DNA of 64,000 nucleotides from Colias croceus (lineage: Eukaryota; Arthropoda; Insecta; Lepidoptera; Pieridae), in contig NC_059555.1 in the NCBI RefSeq assembly GCF_905220415.1, forward strand, positions 8,300,001 through 8,364,000, given 5' to 3'. The notes below the pieces were generated by a model. It did no database searches. It was not told the origin of the DNA and saw only the letters and a list, made by a program, of their open reading frames with translations. Shown here piece by piece: positions 40,922-51,415 of this stretch (the first letter of the stretch is position 1; every line of letters begins with the position of its first letter). Both the position numbers and the translations under genes were made by a program.

Positions 40922-42942
40922 CAGGGTTACAGGTAAAGTCGATGTAGATCCGTTAAGGGCATGTAGTACACATCATTTCTGAATGATTTCACTATGTAAC
41001 CTCCCATCCTAAACTTAACCGTTTTCGAGATATTCGAGTTTTAATTTTTTTTATGAAAATGCCCAATTTTTCGGCTATTCAATTGAATATTTTGAATTTT
41101 TTTGACTCTTATGATTATTTTTTTGGTTTTTTACATGAAGAATGAGATGCTTAATTACCTCAATGACTAAAATTGCACGTAAGTTAACTAAATAGGTCAT
41201 TGTAGACGATCGAAACTTAAGAAAATAAGTACAAATTATAAAAATATATTTTTCTTTTCTGGATATCTCAAAAAATTATTATGGCACTTGCTCTGCAGAT
41301 GTGCTTAAAAACATCTACATTTTATCAGCTATCCAACGAGGTATAACAACCTATGGTTGTATTGAAACTCATAGAAAAAAACACAGTTGAAAAGGTTCAG
41401 GTAGTAGGTCTAACGGGTCCCTCGGCTATTGTCCTTCAAGTTAATCCGGTGCGTGTGAGCGAGAAAACTTACGATTTATGCAGATGAGAGTGAGAAAAAT
41501 AATGTGCAAAAACAAGTTTGGGGATACAACATGCCCATTGTTTTGTATTTGGTCGTTTGTTTGCTTGCCATCCATTTTAGTCTGCTCATGCGATTCGTCC
41601 ATGGTAGATGCGAATTATTGTGCTTTCGGATTCCCACACGACTTATGTGTGTGACTTAGGTGACCTACTAATGATCTCCCATTACAATTACTGCGGGACA
41701 TGTGGTTTCAACATGATGGCTGCTCTGCTCATTTCAGAAGAAGCGTTAGGGAATGGTTGGACACGTAACTATCCTAACAAATGGATTGGACGAGGTTGGC
41801 CTTTACCCTGGCCACCCAGATGTCCCGACCTGACCCCCATTAATTTTTATGTATGGGGGCACATGAAGAGCCTCGTTTACAGTGAGCCCAACCCCATATC
41901 GTTACTGGAAGTTCTCAAAGAAAGGTTGCTGCTTGTGTGCTGTTGAAATGCTGCTAACGACATAAGAAGAACATTAACCACATGGTGTAGTGAAAAGTGG
42001 ACTACGTGAAGGAATGAGAAAATGTGTGCGAAATAAAGGTGGACACGTAGAACATGAGCTATAAAATTTTATTCAAAAACATTAGGTGAATAAATTTAGC
42101 TTACTACAATCACCGACGATCTGTACGCCAACTATGAGTTGAGCGTGAGTGACTTTGTATGCCAACTCTCGTTAACAACGCACCGATTACGTTATTTTCC
42201 AAACAATAGCCAGTAACTAGTCACTTACGCTCAAGTAATAGTTGGCGTACGGTCATTAATTGTACGATCGACGATGTGAACAAAAAAAATGCTATAAAAC
42301 TGAATGATCTCCTAGGTCAGGATAGCGGGATATCGATGGATGCATGAAGGTTGTACCTAGCCGAGGGAGGCCTATGTTCAATAGTGGAAGCCAGTAGGCT
42401 GAAATGATGATGCTGAACTTAAGTCAAATTAATAAGATTAAATAAGGGCTATTTATTCTGACTGCCATGTAGCCTTAGAAACTAAGTTTCACCTTTGAGG
42501 TTAGTAAATACCCTAGAGTGTTATACCTCGTTGGATAGCTGATAAAATGTAGATGTTTTTAAGCATATCTGCAGAGCAAGTGCCATAATAATTTTTTGAG
42601 ATATCCAGAAAATAAAAATATATTTTTATAATTTATACTTATTTTCTTAAGTTTCGATCGTCTACAATGACCTATTTAGTTAACTTACGTGCAATTTTAG
42701 TCATTGAGGTCAAGCATCTCATTCTTCATGTAAAAAACCAAAAAAATAATCATAAGAGTCAAAAAAATTCAAAATATTCAATTGAATAGCCGAAAAATTG
42801 GGCATTTTCATAAAAAAAATTAAAACTCGAATATCTCGAAAACGGTTAAGTTTAGGATGGGAGGTTACATAGTGAAATCATTCAGAAATGATGTGTACTA
42901 CATGCCCTTAACGGATCTACATCGACTTTACCTGTAACCCTG
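40922..42942. mobile_element. 2-kb transposon with ~420-bp inverted arms, TATA flanks
   Basis: Body of 2021 bp flanked by TATA (40918-40921, 42943-42946). Termini CAGGGTTACAGGTAAAGTCG both ends, with inverted arms running to about 41346 and from about 42521 with few mismatches. The middle holds a decayed transposase. Ends resemble CAGGGTG of the MITE at 23114, also at TATA. Confidence 0.85.
41674..42063 (+). pseudogene. Decayed IS630/Tc1/mariner-type transposase
   Basis: One frame reads LPLQLLRDMWFQHDGCSAHF-RRSVREWLDT then stop. A +1/-1 shift gives NYPNKWIGRGWPLPWPPRCP-DLTPINFYVWGHMKSLVYSE, and another later shift gives REGMRKCVRNKGGHVEHEL. QHDG..AHF and WPPR.PDLTP..F..WG are hallmarks of the C-terminal DDE part of insect IS630/mariner-like transposases. 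At least two frameshifts and stops make it inactive. Located between the long inverted arms. Confidence 0.85.
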
Positions 42943-43196
42943 TATATTGATAATCCTGCAGTGGGATCTTAGACTATAATAAGAAACTTATTGGATAGGT
43001 AAGGAGTTATCTTTATATATATTATAGCAAGTTGATGATCTACATAATGAAACAGCTGATTTTTAGGTATATTTATAAAACCTGATATTTTTAAAATCTT
43101 ATCCACGATATACTTAGGTACTAATAACATAGGTATAGTTAACATACTTACAAATAATACTGTTACGTAAATAAATAAGTATCACTACATAGTATA

Positions 43197-43367
43197 AAAC
43201 AAAGTCGCTTTCTCTGTCCCTATGTCCCTTTGTATGCTTAAATCTTTAAAACTACGCAACGGATTTTGATGCGGTTTTTTTTAATAGATAGAGTGATTCA
43301 AGAGAGTTTTAGTATATAATTTATTAGGTTTTAGACAAAGCGGGCGAAGCCGCGGGCGTTAAGCTAG
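43197..43367 (+). mobile_element. Helitron-like element (intact target copy for TTAA element 2)
   Basis: AGTATAAAACAAAGTCGCTT ... TGTATGCTTAAATCTTTAAA ... AAGCCGCGGGCGTTAAGCTAG|T. Its AATCTTTAAAACTACGCAAC stretch is the uninterrupted version of the sequence split by the element at 51999-55157. Confidence 0.7.
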
Positions 43368-43551
43368 TTTCTTATAAAATAAATTGTAAAGACGTGATTT
43401 TCCATATTAAGTACGTAAAATGAATCGTATACCATTTTTAAATAATACAGGAGGCCTACGATACACATAGTATATTTAGATTTAAGCTACAGGATTATGA
43501 AATTATGAATCCACCGATACATTTAACTACACTATTACTCGATATTATAAT

Positions 43552-44186
43552 TTAGGTTTCAACCCAATCGGTTTCAGTGATCATAGCAAGATTCTCCCCT
43601 TTCCCGGGCAAATATTCAAATTCCCACAACGAATTGCTCAAAACCAATGTCTCAGTTTCCTGCAAATCAATTTTGACCGGACCGCAGATATTTTCACATG
43701 GCATCCTTGGTTTCAACTGAATAGAAGTCTGCCCTTTGAGTTGGGACATGATGATCAGGCCAATATCAAACTCCAAGTACTTATAGCGATTCGTTTCATA
43801 ATTCTTAGATAGAAGGAGCCAGTTGAAATGGGAAGGGGGGATTTCTGGGGAAAGGAAGTATGGTCTAGGAGCGAGAACCCTGAACGTTTTGACGGCGCGA
43901 ATATCGCAGTTCTGGAAATGTATGAACCAAGATGGTATATTGCTCTCAGTAATACGCGAAACGATCTCCTGTAGGTCCATGGGTTGTTTCCCAATACGTA
44001 TATTGGTTAGGATCCTACAGGGCACCGATTCTCGGAGCCTGTCGTCGTTATTCACGAGGCCTGTGAAGTTATATTCGCCGGAAGACCAGTCTGTATACGC
44101 GTCTGTTACTATAACAGGCGCACCTCTTAGGAGGTGGTGGTTTAGTACTTCGTTGTGGTCTGTGTTCGCTATGCGTGCGATGTTCT
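43552..44186 (-). CDS. Exon 2 of the JmjC-like membrane protein
   Basis: Starts after AATCTTTTTTCCAG with AGAACATCGCACGCATAGCG, reads (Q)NIARIANTDHNEVLNHHLLR-GAPVIVTDAYTDWSSGEYNF and runs 211 codons to TAA at 43552-43554. Codon use and lack of stops mark it as a real exon. Confidence 0.85.
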
Positions 44187-47100
44187 CTGGAAAAAAGATT
44201 TTGAATGTTTAATACTAATAATACAATACTATACTATGTATATATGTTACAGGAAATGTATGTAATCCGTCATTGTATACAATTCCTAAAATCGTACGGA
44301 AATGTGTGAAATATTATTTTATACACATTTCCTAGGAAATCTATACATTTCCTAAATAGCTATCGGAAATGTAAAACATTTAAGATATTGATATGTCGTA
44401 GGCAAGTTGTATATAATCTGACCGTTTACAAACGGTCGGCATTTTGTAGTAACTATGCCGATAATTCGTAATCAGAAATTTTTGGTTTGGATAAGGGGGT
44501 GGGTTAGGTTAGGTTCGTGTTTTTTAAAACTACACAGAAATAGGAGCCCCACGAAGTGGGGCTCCGTCGGCTCACGACCGTCTTTTTGTAGAATTTTTGA
44601 AAAAGACGAATTTTCGGCATATTAAAACAGCTAGCCGTAATGTAATACGGCGGATTGTACAATCCGACTGCGCCAAATATACGCGAGGACAGCGGGACGA
44701 GGGGACTGATTACTTGCAAAATGAAAATTTGATTTTATAAGAATAAATATAAGTTGATTTTGTGATATTTACGTTAAAAGTTAGATACATAGTTGATTTT
44801 TAAAATGTTAATTAGTAAGATATATATTATGAACATCATATTATTACAAGTTTACGGTATGACTGTTACCCGATTGTATCAATAAGAGCTATAATAAAAA
44901 AATAACAACGTGTTTTATTACAGAAAGCATTTGCTTTACACATTTCCTAATACGATATAGGAATTGTATACAATTCCTAGGAAGATTATACATTTCCTAG
45001 GATATGCATGCATTAAATAGTTTTTTAAACAATATTTTATACATTTCCTAAATGGTATCGGAATTGTACTAATTTCCTAGGAATTGTATACAATTCCTTG
45101 ATTTCATACATTTCCGGTAACATATACACAAAAATAAATATGTAATTTTGACTTTTAATTGTATAATGTAAGTAATTCGAAAATAAACGTAAATATTGAA
45201 ATTTTATAGAGCTAAGACTACAGAAACCTTCTTGAAAGCAAATTAAGCAATTAAAAACTTTAAGACTGATTTTAAAATACGATTGTTTTACTTTTTACTC
45301 CATCCCATATTATAAACAAAGTTTTATCAATCACTTTTAAGTTTTATGACGTATGTATTTAAAATTTCGTATTCATATTAACTACTAGCTTCCGCCCGCG
45401 ACTCCGTCCGCGCGGATGTCGGTCTTTGCGTGGACGGTTTATTTCTCCATTTTGAGTAACTCGGACAATGACATCTTATAAATATCTATTGGACCCAAAT
45501 ACGGCTAGGTCTATAATAATACGCAACGTGTGTTCGCGGTACCTACTACAGAACAACGTCTATGGATAACTGAAAAATTGAGATTAATTTCTTTTCTACG
45601 TATTTTTCCAGGATAAAAAGTATCCTATTTTACGCCCAGGATAATAAGGTATAATTATACCAAGTTTCATCGAAATCGAACCGGTAGTTTTCACGTGATG
45701 TCTTCACATACAGACAGACAGACAGACAGACAGACAAAAATTTTTTTAATCACATATTTGGGTTTGGTATCGATCCAGTAACACCCCCTGCTAGTTATTT
45801 TTTCAATATTTTCAATGTACAGAATTGACCCTTCTACAGATTTATTATATGTATAGATTATATTAACTACTAGCTGTGCCCGCGACTTCGTCCGCGTGGA
45901 ATAGTGACTGCATAGTAGTTACTACTTATCTTAAATTATTGAGTAAACACAGACTACCATAAATAATTAAAAGAACTGTAAGTAAAATTTATTACTAAAC
46001 TGAGCTAAGCAATACAAAAAAAAATGCCTTATTAATTTTCTACGTAAAATTTCTTTTAAATTATGTCATATTATTTTTAGGCACCAGGGGGGAGGGGAGC
46101 AAATTTCTTTTCCTTCCTCCCTTGTATGGATGTTTTTAACTATGTATCGTGCAGCAACTGATCAGCTTAATCGATACTCAGTTTTTATCAAATCCAGCAC
46201 AAAAGCCAAATCAGATCTTTCCTGAATCCTGTCTCACGCCTGTAGTAACTATACAGTTTAGACCGTGCAATAAAAATTAAATTAAAAAAAAAACAGCGCT
46301 ACGAAGAAAAGTGCATAGAAAAAGGAATAAATAATTTCACAAACTTCCCGAAGATTTTTAAAAATAAATACCATTTTAAATATTTATAAAAAAAAACAAA
46401 GTCGTCGGGGCTGCCATGCCAACATCATCATAATATACCTCATTATCAAAATATATGGTACTTAATTTTAAAGATCGTCGGGAAGTTTGTAAAATAATTA
46501 TTTATTCCTTTCGGTTTCTTATTTTCATGTAATATTTTCAAGTGAGCGAGACCTACCTCTACCTCCATATTACATTCCTACATCATATTGATATCTATAA
46601 GTTTGTTGCTCCTTGACATCTTTTAAGTTGGGCCGTAACCGTGCACAAATTGTAATGGACCACAGTGGCAAAAGAAGTGGTATACTTAGGAAAAAATATT
46701 GCCAAGGGCCAGGCCTATGTAGCTTTCAGTAGAGTTCAAAATTTCCAGGGTGTGGCTATCCTCTCGCTCCCGTATCCCCTCTTCTTTCACAGACTTTTAA
46801 CCCTTCCCTTTCCATCCCTAGTAAATGGCAGAACCGATTTTGATGTAAACCATATCTAATTGTACCTATATGTACACGTCATATCCTGTAGTTTGATGCT
46901 CCATTCGGTTTATTTATCCCCACTGTCACCCCTTAAAAGCCCTAAATGTAATAAACGGATGAACCGATTTCGATAAAATATGACTAATTGTAATTCACAC
47001 GTTGCCCTTTCATATTTTGATATGCCGCTTGAGTATATTATTTAACCTCATTATTCATTCCCACTTTTACCGCTGTAATCTAATAAATGGATAAACCGAA

Positions 47101-49660
47101 TTGGATAAAAATATAACTAAGTGTACTTCACCCGTTATGCAATTTTATTTGATATGTCACTTGGGTATATTTGACAACATTCGTTTTTTTTCATTCCCAC
47201 TTTTACCCATATAAAGGTATAATAAATGGATGAACCGATTTTGATAAAGTATGTCTAATTATACTTTACACGTCATGCCCTTTCATTTGATATGTCACTT
47301 GAGTATATTTGACAAATTCATTTTTTTATTAGCACTTTTATACCTATATCAAATAAATGGATGAACCGATTTGTTACTGATAGGTAGTAGGTTCATTTAA
47401 TATATCACTTAGGTACTTATATTTGACAACTTTCGTTTTTTTCATTCCCACATTTACCCCTATAATAATATACCTAGGTATAATAAATGGATGAACCGAT
47501 TTTGATACACTTTATCTAAGAACCAGCGTCGGAAAATATGATGCCTAACTAAAAAAACCGCATCTAATTCGGATTACCTGTTAGCGAGCTACGGTGGCAC
47601 AAACAGACACACACACACAGACACACATAGCGGTCAAACACTTATCACCCATCTTTTTGCGTCGGGGGTTAAAAATATAATAAGGTGAGTCCGGGTAAGT
47701 CCGTACATGGGGTAAGAACGTAAACATCAAAAATTCGGCGAATACGAGCATATTTATTTACGAGGGCAAAATTCTGTACGACTTCATTTTGTTTTGCATC
47801 GACCTTCAGGTTCTGGGCGTCGCTCCGACGAGCCGCGCGCCTGTAAAGTGGATTTCAAAAAAAATCGTCAAATAATCATTTTAGAGCGTAACGGCGGTGA
47901 CAGACGTGCGAGCCAAGGCGGGCTTCGAGTAAAATTTCAAACATGTTGGATCGTCAACGAACTTACTCGACGGTTTTTAAGTACGCGTACTTGGGGTGAC
48001 ACACGAGCGAAAAAGGTCGTCGAGCCACAAGTTCGCGTACTTACTCGTACGTCTGTCACCCCTTTAAAAGATCGGATATATTTTTTTAATCGACCTTATG
48101 CTAAATTCAATAGAAGTGCATTTAAAAGCATGTCCGAACTTACCCCGAAGAGTAATTTTTTACCATAGTCATAAAAAAAGTAAGTGTTGTTTTTAAACGC
48201 CTTAAAATAAGAAACTGTTGAGTTTATAAGAATAAACTTATTGTAGAGCAAAGCGATGTTAAATGAATTGTCATTTACATCAGTTTTAAGTAGTAAATCT
48301 TGAACTAGTGCTGAGAAAATCGGGCTTTTGCTAGACTATTTCAATACGTCTAAAATCCGTCCGGTCTTACCCCGACTCACCGACATAATTTAAAGGACAT
48401 TTTATGTATAAAATTTACCTAGAAGTAAGAATAATTCTAATTTGACCAAACCCCCCCCCACCCTTGGGCACTTTCGATATGATCACTTGGACATTTACAG
48501 GAATAATAATTGTAACAGATAACTTACGTTTTATCGTACAGTGTATAGAATGCCTTAGCAAACGTTCGCCGTGAATACTTAAATGGTCATAACTTTTTTA
48601 TTTACGAACCGATTGACATGAAATAAACACTAAATGTTAAATGAAGATTACCACAATATATTAGTGAAAACCGCATCTTAATCGGATAAGCCGTTTCTGA
48701 GATTAGCGTGCACGAACATACAGACAAACAGACAAACCGACAAACAGACAAACAGACAAAAAATTTTTTAACTACAGTTTTGGGTTTGGGATCGATTTAA
48801 TAATAGCACCTGCTAATTTTTTTTTATATATTTTGATTGTACAGACACGACTTTTCTAGAATTTTATTATATGTATTGATTACTTATAGGTAATATACAG
48901 TAACAGTTTCTGATTGATTTATTTTACTTAAAATTTCTTTGTTATTTCTTACATGTTTAAAAGCAACTTTACTTATCAAATAATGTGAATTAATCATAGA
49001 GATAAATTGTTAAAGTTGTGTAAAATATGTTTACAATATGCCACGTCAAACCAAAAAGTTTTCTTTGACTTATTTTAAGATTGTAACTTGTTTAGACCTT
49101 AGTTTAGACCATAATTTTTCTTGAATCTAAAGAGGGTAGTTTACCTGCCAAAAAACTTAATACAAAGATTAGGATGAAACTTGGTAAGTACGTAGTTAGG
49201 ACAAAAAATTTCGCTCAACTGCAAGAATTTATTTTAACTACTTACGTATAGCTTCACAAGCAATGCAGTCACTGGTAGAAACAGGTTCAGCTTCAAAATT
49301 CTGTAGCGGTAATCTCCCCAGTACACATTGATTGTAATACATCGGTGTCCAATTTATCAAAGGCAGCAGCTTGATCAGCGTCAATCGAGCTACTGCAGCA
49401 ACATGCCATTGGAATGAATCGGTTTGGCTCACAATATACCCAGTCGCCAAAAACAACATCATCAAAATGATGATCCTTCGCCATCTCTTAATCGTCGCCC
49501 TTCTCACAGCACTCATCAAAGGACGACAAATAATATCTATTTCATCGTCACTCATACCCACTTCTTTACAATATTCGTAAAAGGAACGCACTTCCGAATT
49601 AAGCAATTGGAATTTCTCGCGTTGAGACATATTTTCCGAATTTTTCGTGTTCGTCTTCAT
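43552..49660 (-). CDS. Single-pass membrane protein with JmjC/cupin-like lumenal domain
   Basis: Two exons: 49246-49660 and 43552-44186, joined across a 5-kb intron (donor C|GTAAGT, acceptor TTTTTCCAG) in one frame of about 350 codons. N-terminal ~55 residues are charged and probably cytoplasmic, followed by one hydrophobic helix (IIILMMLFLATGYIVSQ) flanked by RRATIKRWRR, so type II topology is likely. The C-terminal part (RGAPVIVTDAYTDW ... YLEFDIGLIIMSQLKGQTSI ... LVLSNSLWEFEYLPGKGENL) follows the strand pattern of JmjC/Cupin_8 domains, but the H-x-D...H iron ligands are not evident: EFD stands where HxD is expected and FEY in place of the distal His. Conserved-looking Cys pairs (SDCIACEA; PCENICGP) suit a secretory environment. 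Specific function unknown. Confidence 0.8.
44241..45126. mobile_element. Element with palindromic subterminal repeats, in the gene's intron
   Basis: Ends TATATGTTACAGGAAATGTA and, reverse strand, TATATGTTACCGGAAATGTA are inverted repeats. Both subterminal regions (44251-44370, 44930-45115) are crowded with TACATTTCC/GGAAATGTA and GGAATTGTATACAATTCC palindromes. The centre has GGAGCCCCACGAAGTGGGGCTCC, a perfect hairpin, and GGGTTAGGTTAGGTT. No transposase. Confidence 0.75.
45127..45382. other. No feature seen
   Basis: AT-rich intron sequence. Confidence 0.35.
45383..45865 (-). mobile_element. LINE-like (RTE-type?) 3' fragment, reverse strand
   Basis: ACTAGCTTCCGCCCGCGACT at the left; interior TTTATTTCTCCATTTTGAGT, a (CAGA)n run at about 45708-45735, GGTTTGGTATCGATCCAGTA and TTCTACAGATTTATTATATG at the right. 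Reverse counterpart of 39790-40047 but longer. Confidence 0.55.
45866..46624. other. Decayed repeat edge, no gene
   Basis: Begins with ACTAGCTGTGCCCGCGACTT (another CTAG-type 3' end, reverse strand). ATAAATAATTTCACAAACTTCCCG at 46327 and CGGGAAGTTTGTAAAATAATTATTT at 46480 form an inverted pair, suggesting a small inserted element at 46327-46510. Confidence 0.45.
46629..46790 (+). pseudogene. Helitron/Pif1-type helicase C-terminal relic
   Basis: In-frame reading WAVTVHKL*WTTVAKEVVYL-GKNIAKGQAYVAFSRVQNFQ-GVAILS matches the last motifs of Helitron helicases (AxTVHKxQ and the KGQAYVAxSRV motif VI). A stop replaces Q of HKxQ. No Rep domain and no upstream helicase motifs remain, so this is a 5'-truncated dead Helitron end. 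Confidence 0.75.
46791..47670 (+). repeat. Helitron 3' region with degenerate ~120-bp repeats
   Basis: The phrase AAATGGATGAACCGATTTTGAT recurs about every 110-140 bases (near 46950, 47090, 47220, 47350, 47485) with GATATGTCACTTGAGTATAT in between. Ends with an ACACACAGACACACA run and GCGTCGGGGGTTAAAAATAT. Follows the helicase relic in the same orientation. Confidence 0.6.
47684..48381. mobile_element. 698-bp inverted-repeat element with inner MITE
   Basis: Left GGTGAGTCCGGGTAAGTCCG and right (reverse) GGTGAGTCGGGGTAAGACCG are terminal inverted repeats. Inside, ACGGCGGTGACAGACGTGCG (47890) and TCGTACGTCTGTCACCCC (48045-48062) form another inverted pair. GC-rich core near 47810-48050. No recognisable protein. 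Confidence 0.6.
48560..48890 (-). mobile_element. LINE-like (RTE-type?) fragment
   Basis: AATCGGATAAGCCGTTTCTG, an (ACAGACAA)n run at 48718-48762, TTTGGGTTTGGGATCGATTT and TTTTCTAGAATTTTATTATA; same layout as 45700-45860. Confidence 0.5.
48891..49245. other. Intron of the JmjC-like gene, no other feature
   Basis: AT-rich; nothing recognised. Confidence 0.4.
49246..49660 (-). CDS. Exon 1 of the JmjC-like membrane protein
   Basis: ATG at 49660-49658 in the good context CACCATGA. Reads MKTNTKNSENMSQREKFQLL..., the basic RRATIKRWRR, the hydrophobic helix and then SDCIACEAI, ending with one base before donor GTAAGT. The open frame would otherwise stop three codons later (CGT AAG TAG), which marks the splice. 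Confidence 0.82.
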
Positions 49661-50669
49661 GGTGACCTATAAATTACTTAACGATCAATAATAACTTGGT
49701 GTGGTTTCGTATTCGTGTCATAGAATTGAATTCGCGCGCGCGCGTTGCATTTCTTTTCCTGTCGTTCAATGTAACGACCACAGATAAAAAATGTATATGG
49801 TCAGATAATGTCTGTGGTATTCTGTCTGTAAGTTTTATTAAAATCATGATTAAAATAGAATAGGAAAATAAAATTAATAAGCGTAATTAAAATTCACATA
49901 CATATTTTTGATATTCTAGTAAACCTTATTGTTTAATTCACAGTTGATTTAAATTATCTTATAAATAAATATTATTTCCATTCTTTAAAAAACCGTTGAT
50001 ATTAAAAAAAAATAGTTCCATTTTAGGAGTATTTTATATAGTATTTGCAAAATAAATTTATTTTCCATTTTATCTTAATATTTTAATGAAAAAAAGAACA
50101 AAAAATAGCAATACTGAAAGTCAAGTACCTCAATCCGCCATATTGAAAGTGTATTAGTGGAAATCAGTCAAAAGTTGACCTCATTAATAATTTTTGTGTT
50201 TACTGCTATCATTTTCATAGTTTTGTAATATTTAAAAAAATATTCGCATTTTTTAAGATTTAACAGTAAAATTGTGTGAATAAAAAATTGCATAAAAGTT
50301 TTTTTGCAAGTCTTTTGACGAATACGTCACAGCGCCATGTTGTATTCCTGCGCTGATTGCAGGCACGAGAAATCTGCCAACCCGTTTATTTTTTGGGATT
50401 AGTTCCCGAGAATAAATCGAACTGCGATTTTGTACTCAAATATATTTGAATTTATATTTGTTGGCAAATGTTATAGACTTTAGTGTATTCGATGCATCCC
50501 TGTTGTCGCATTTTGAGTGTTAACTCCTAATTTCAACTGCAGTTTTGTGCATCCGCGAAAGTTGAAAGGACTGTGTTGTAAAAGAAAGAAGTGATAATTA
50601 GCCAAAATTCCGGTCCCTACGCGTAGACGAGAAGGTGCCTACCCGCCGGGGCAGTCAGGCGAAGGAGAT
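49661..50669. promoter_or_regulatory. Divergent promoter region
   Basis: About 1 kb between two start codons pointing away from each other. Includes an (CG)n run TTCGCGCGCGCGCGTTGC at 49731-49748 close to the - strand gene, and a CpG-richer stretch (ACGCGTAGACGAGAAGG, CTACCCGCCGGGGCAG) at 50610-50660 just before the + strand start. TSS positions are not determined. No TATA box stands out. Confidence 0.45.
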
Positions 50670-50707
50670 ATGAACAATAAACGAAAAAATCGCCAAGGGC
50701 CACCGAG
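50670..50707 (+). CDS. Putative first coding exon of an unidentified gene
   Basis: ATG at 50670 (context GGAGATATGA) encodes MNNKRKNRQGPP, then AG before donor GTAATG. Positioned after a GC-richer 5' UTR-like stretch and divergent to the JmjC-like gene. No continuing exon was recognised in the remaining 13 kb, so the rest may lie beyond 64000 or be too short to see. The product is unknown; the start is basic and polar. Confidence 0.45.
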
Positions 50708-51339
50708 GTAATGCTAGTTTATGTACACCAACTTCCAGCATTGGGATGACATGTCTTTGTTATTTGGGGCAATAATCTTGAGACACGTAAAATAGACGTC
50801 GGTATTGTCACATTGACAGATTTTCTGATGTGAGCGTGGTTATTTCGCAAATGCAGCGTGTAAACAAAACTATCTAATAAAAAGGTATTCGGCGCGGCAC
50901 TAGTCTAGGAGCGGCGGCCGCCTGTCGTATCGCTATAAGTATTTGTCCTACTTTTATCGTGCTCTGACCACGATTAATATAGCCCTGTGCGAACAGCTGA
51001 TCCCTCCTCGTATCGCAAATAACTCTTATACGCCCAGTAAAGATAATTTGTCTGTTTTCACAAAGTAATAGTGCAGTTGTTGGTGCAAAAATTATATATT
51101 CCTATGTACATTTTCGAGGTTTACATCGGGAAATAAATAGTGCAATTCTGGCAAGCATCCAATGTCCTTAATGAGTTAGAAAATTTTGGAACATCCAAGG
51201 TATTATTCAGAACAAACTTTAGATTCATTCTCAAATTGTTTTGATTTGTTTGTGGTTTATAATAAACAGTATGTCTTACCACAAAAAACTTTAGACAGGG
51301 TTAAACTTTAAGTGCGGGTTCTCTTTAATCTGGTTTTGT
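50708..51339. other. No further feature seen
   Basis: Likely intron 1 of the + strand gene. GC-richer patch at 50890-50930 (GGCGCGGCACTAGTCTAGGA) of unknown meaning. Confidence 0.4.
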
Positions 51340-51415
51340 CGTATTTCACATTATAAATTTATAAAGAATAGAAAAAATTCGATCATGAGGCGGTACTCGA
51401 ACCGTATTTCACATT
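51340..51415 (-). mobile_element. 50-bp retroposed tRNA-like 3' fragment with 13-bp duplication
   Basis: Insert 51353-51402 is, on the - strand, GTTCGAGTACCGCCTCATGA followed by TCGAATTTTTTCTATTCTTT and ATAAATTTAT: the T loop, 3' acceptor and trailer of the array's tRNA-like sequence. It is flanked by exact CGTATTTCACATT at 51340-51352 and 51403-51415. A 5'-truncated copy with a 13-bp duplication points to LINE-driven insertion. Confidence 0.85.

Larger units (their letters stand above)
40658..42970. mobile_element. Outer terminal inverted repeats around nested elements
   Basis: AAGATCCCACCGCAGGATTA at 40658-40677 and its reverse complement (one mismatch) at 42951-42970 suggest a short outer element into which the larger element at 40922-42942 inserted. 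The termini ATCCCAC are shared with the foldback at 12431-12865. Confidence 0.55.

Noticed and set aside
44496..44515. Possible telomere repeat (GGTTAGGTTAGGTT)
   Set aside because: Only two to three TTAGG units inside a mobile element; not an interstitial telomere tract.
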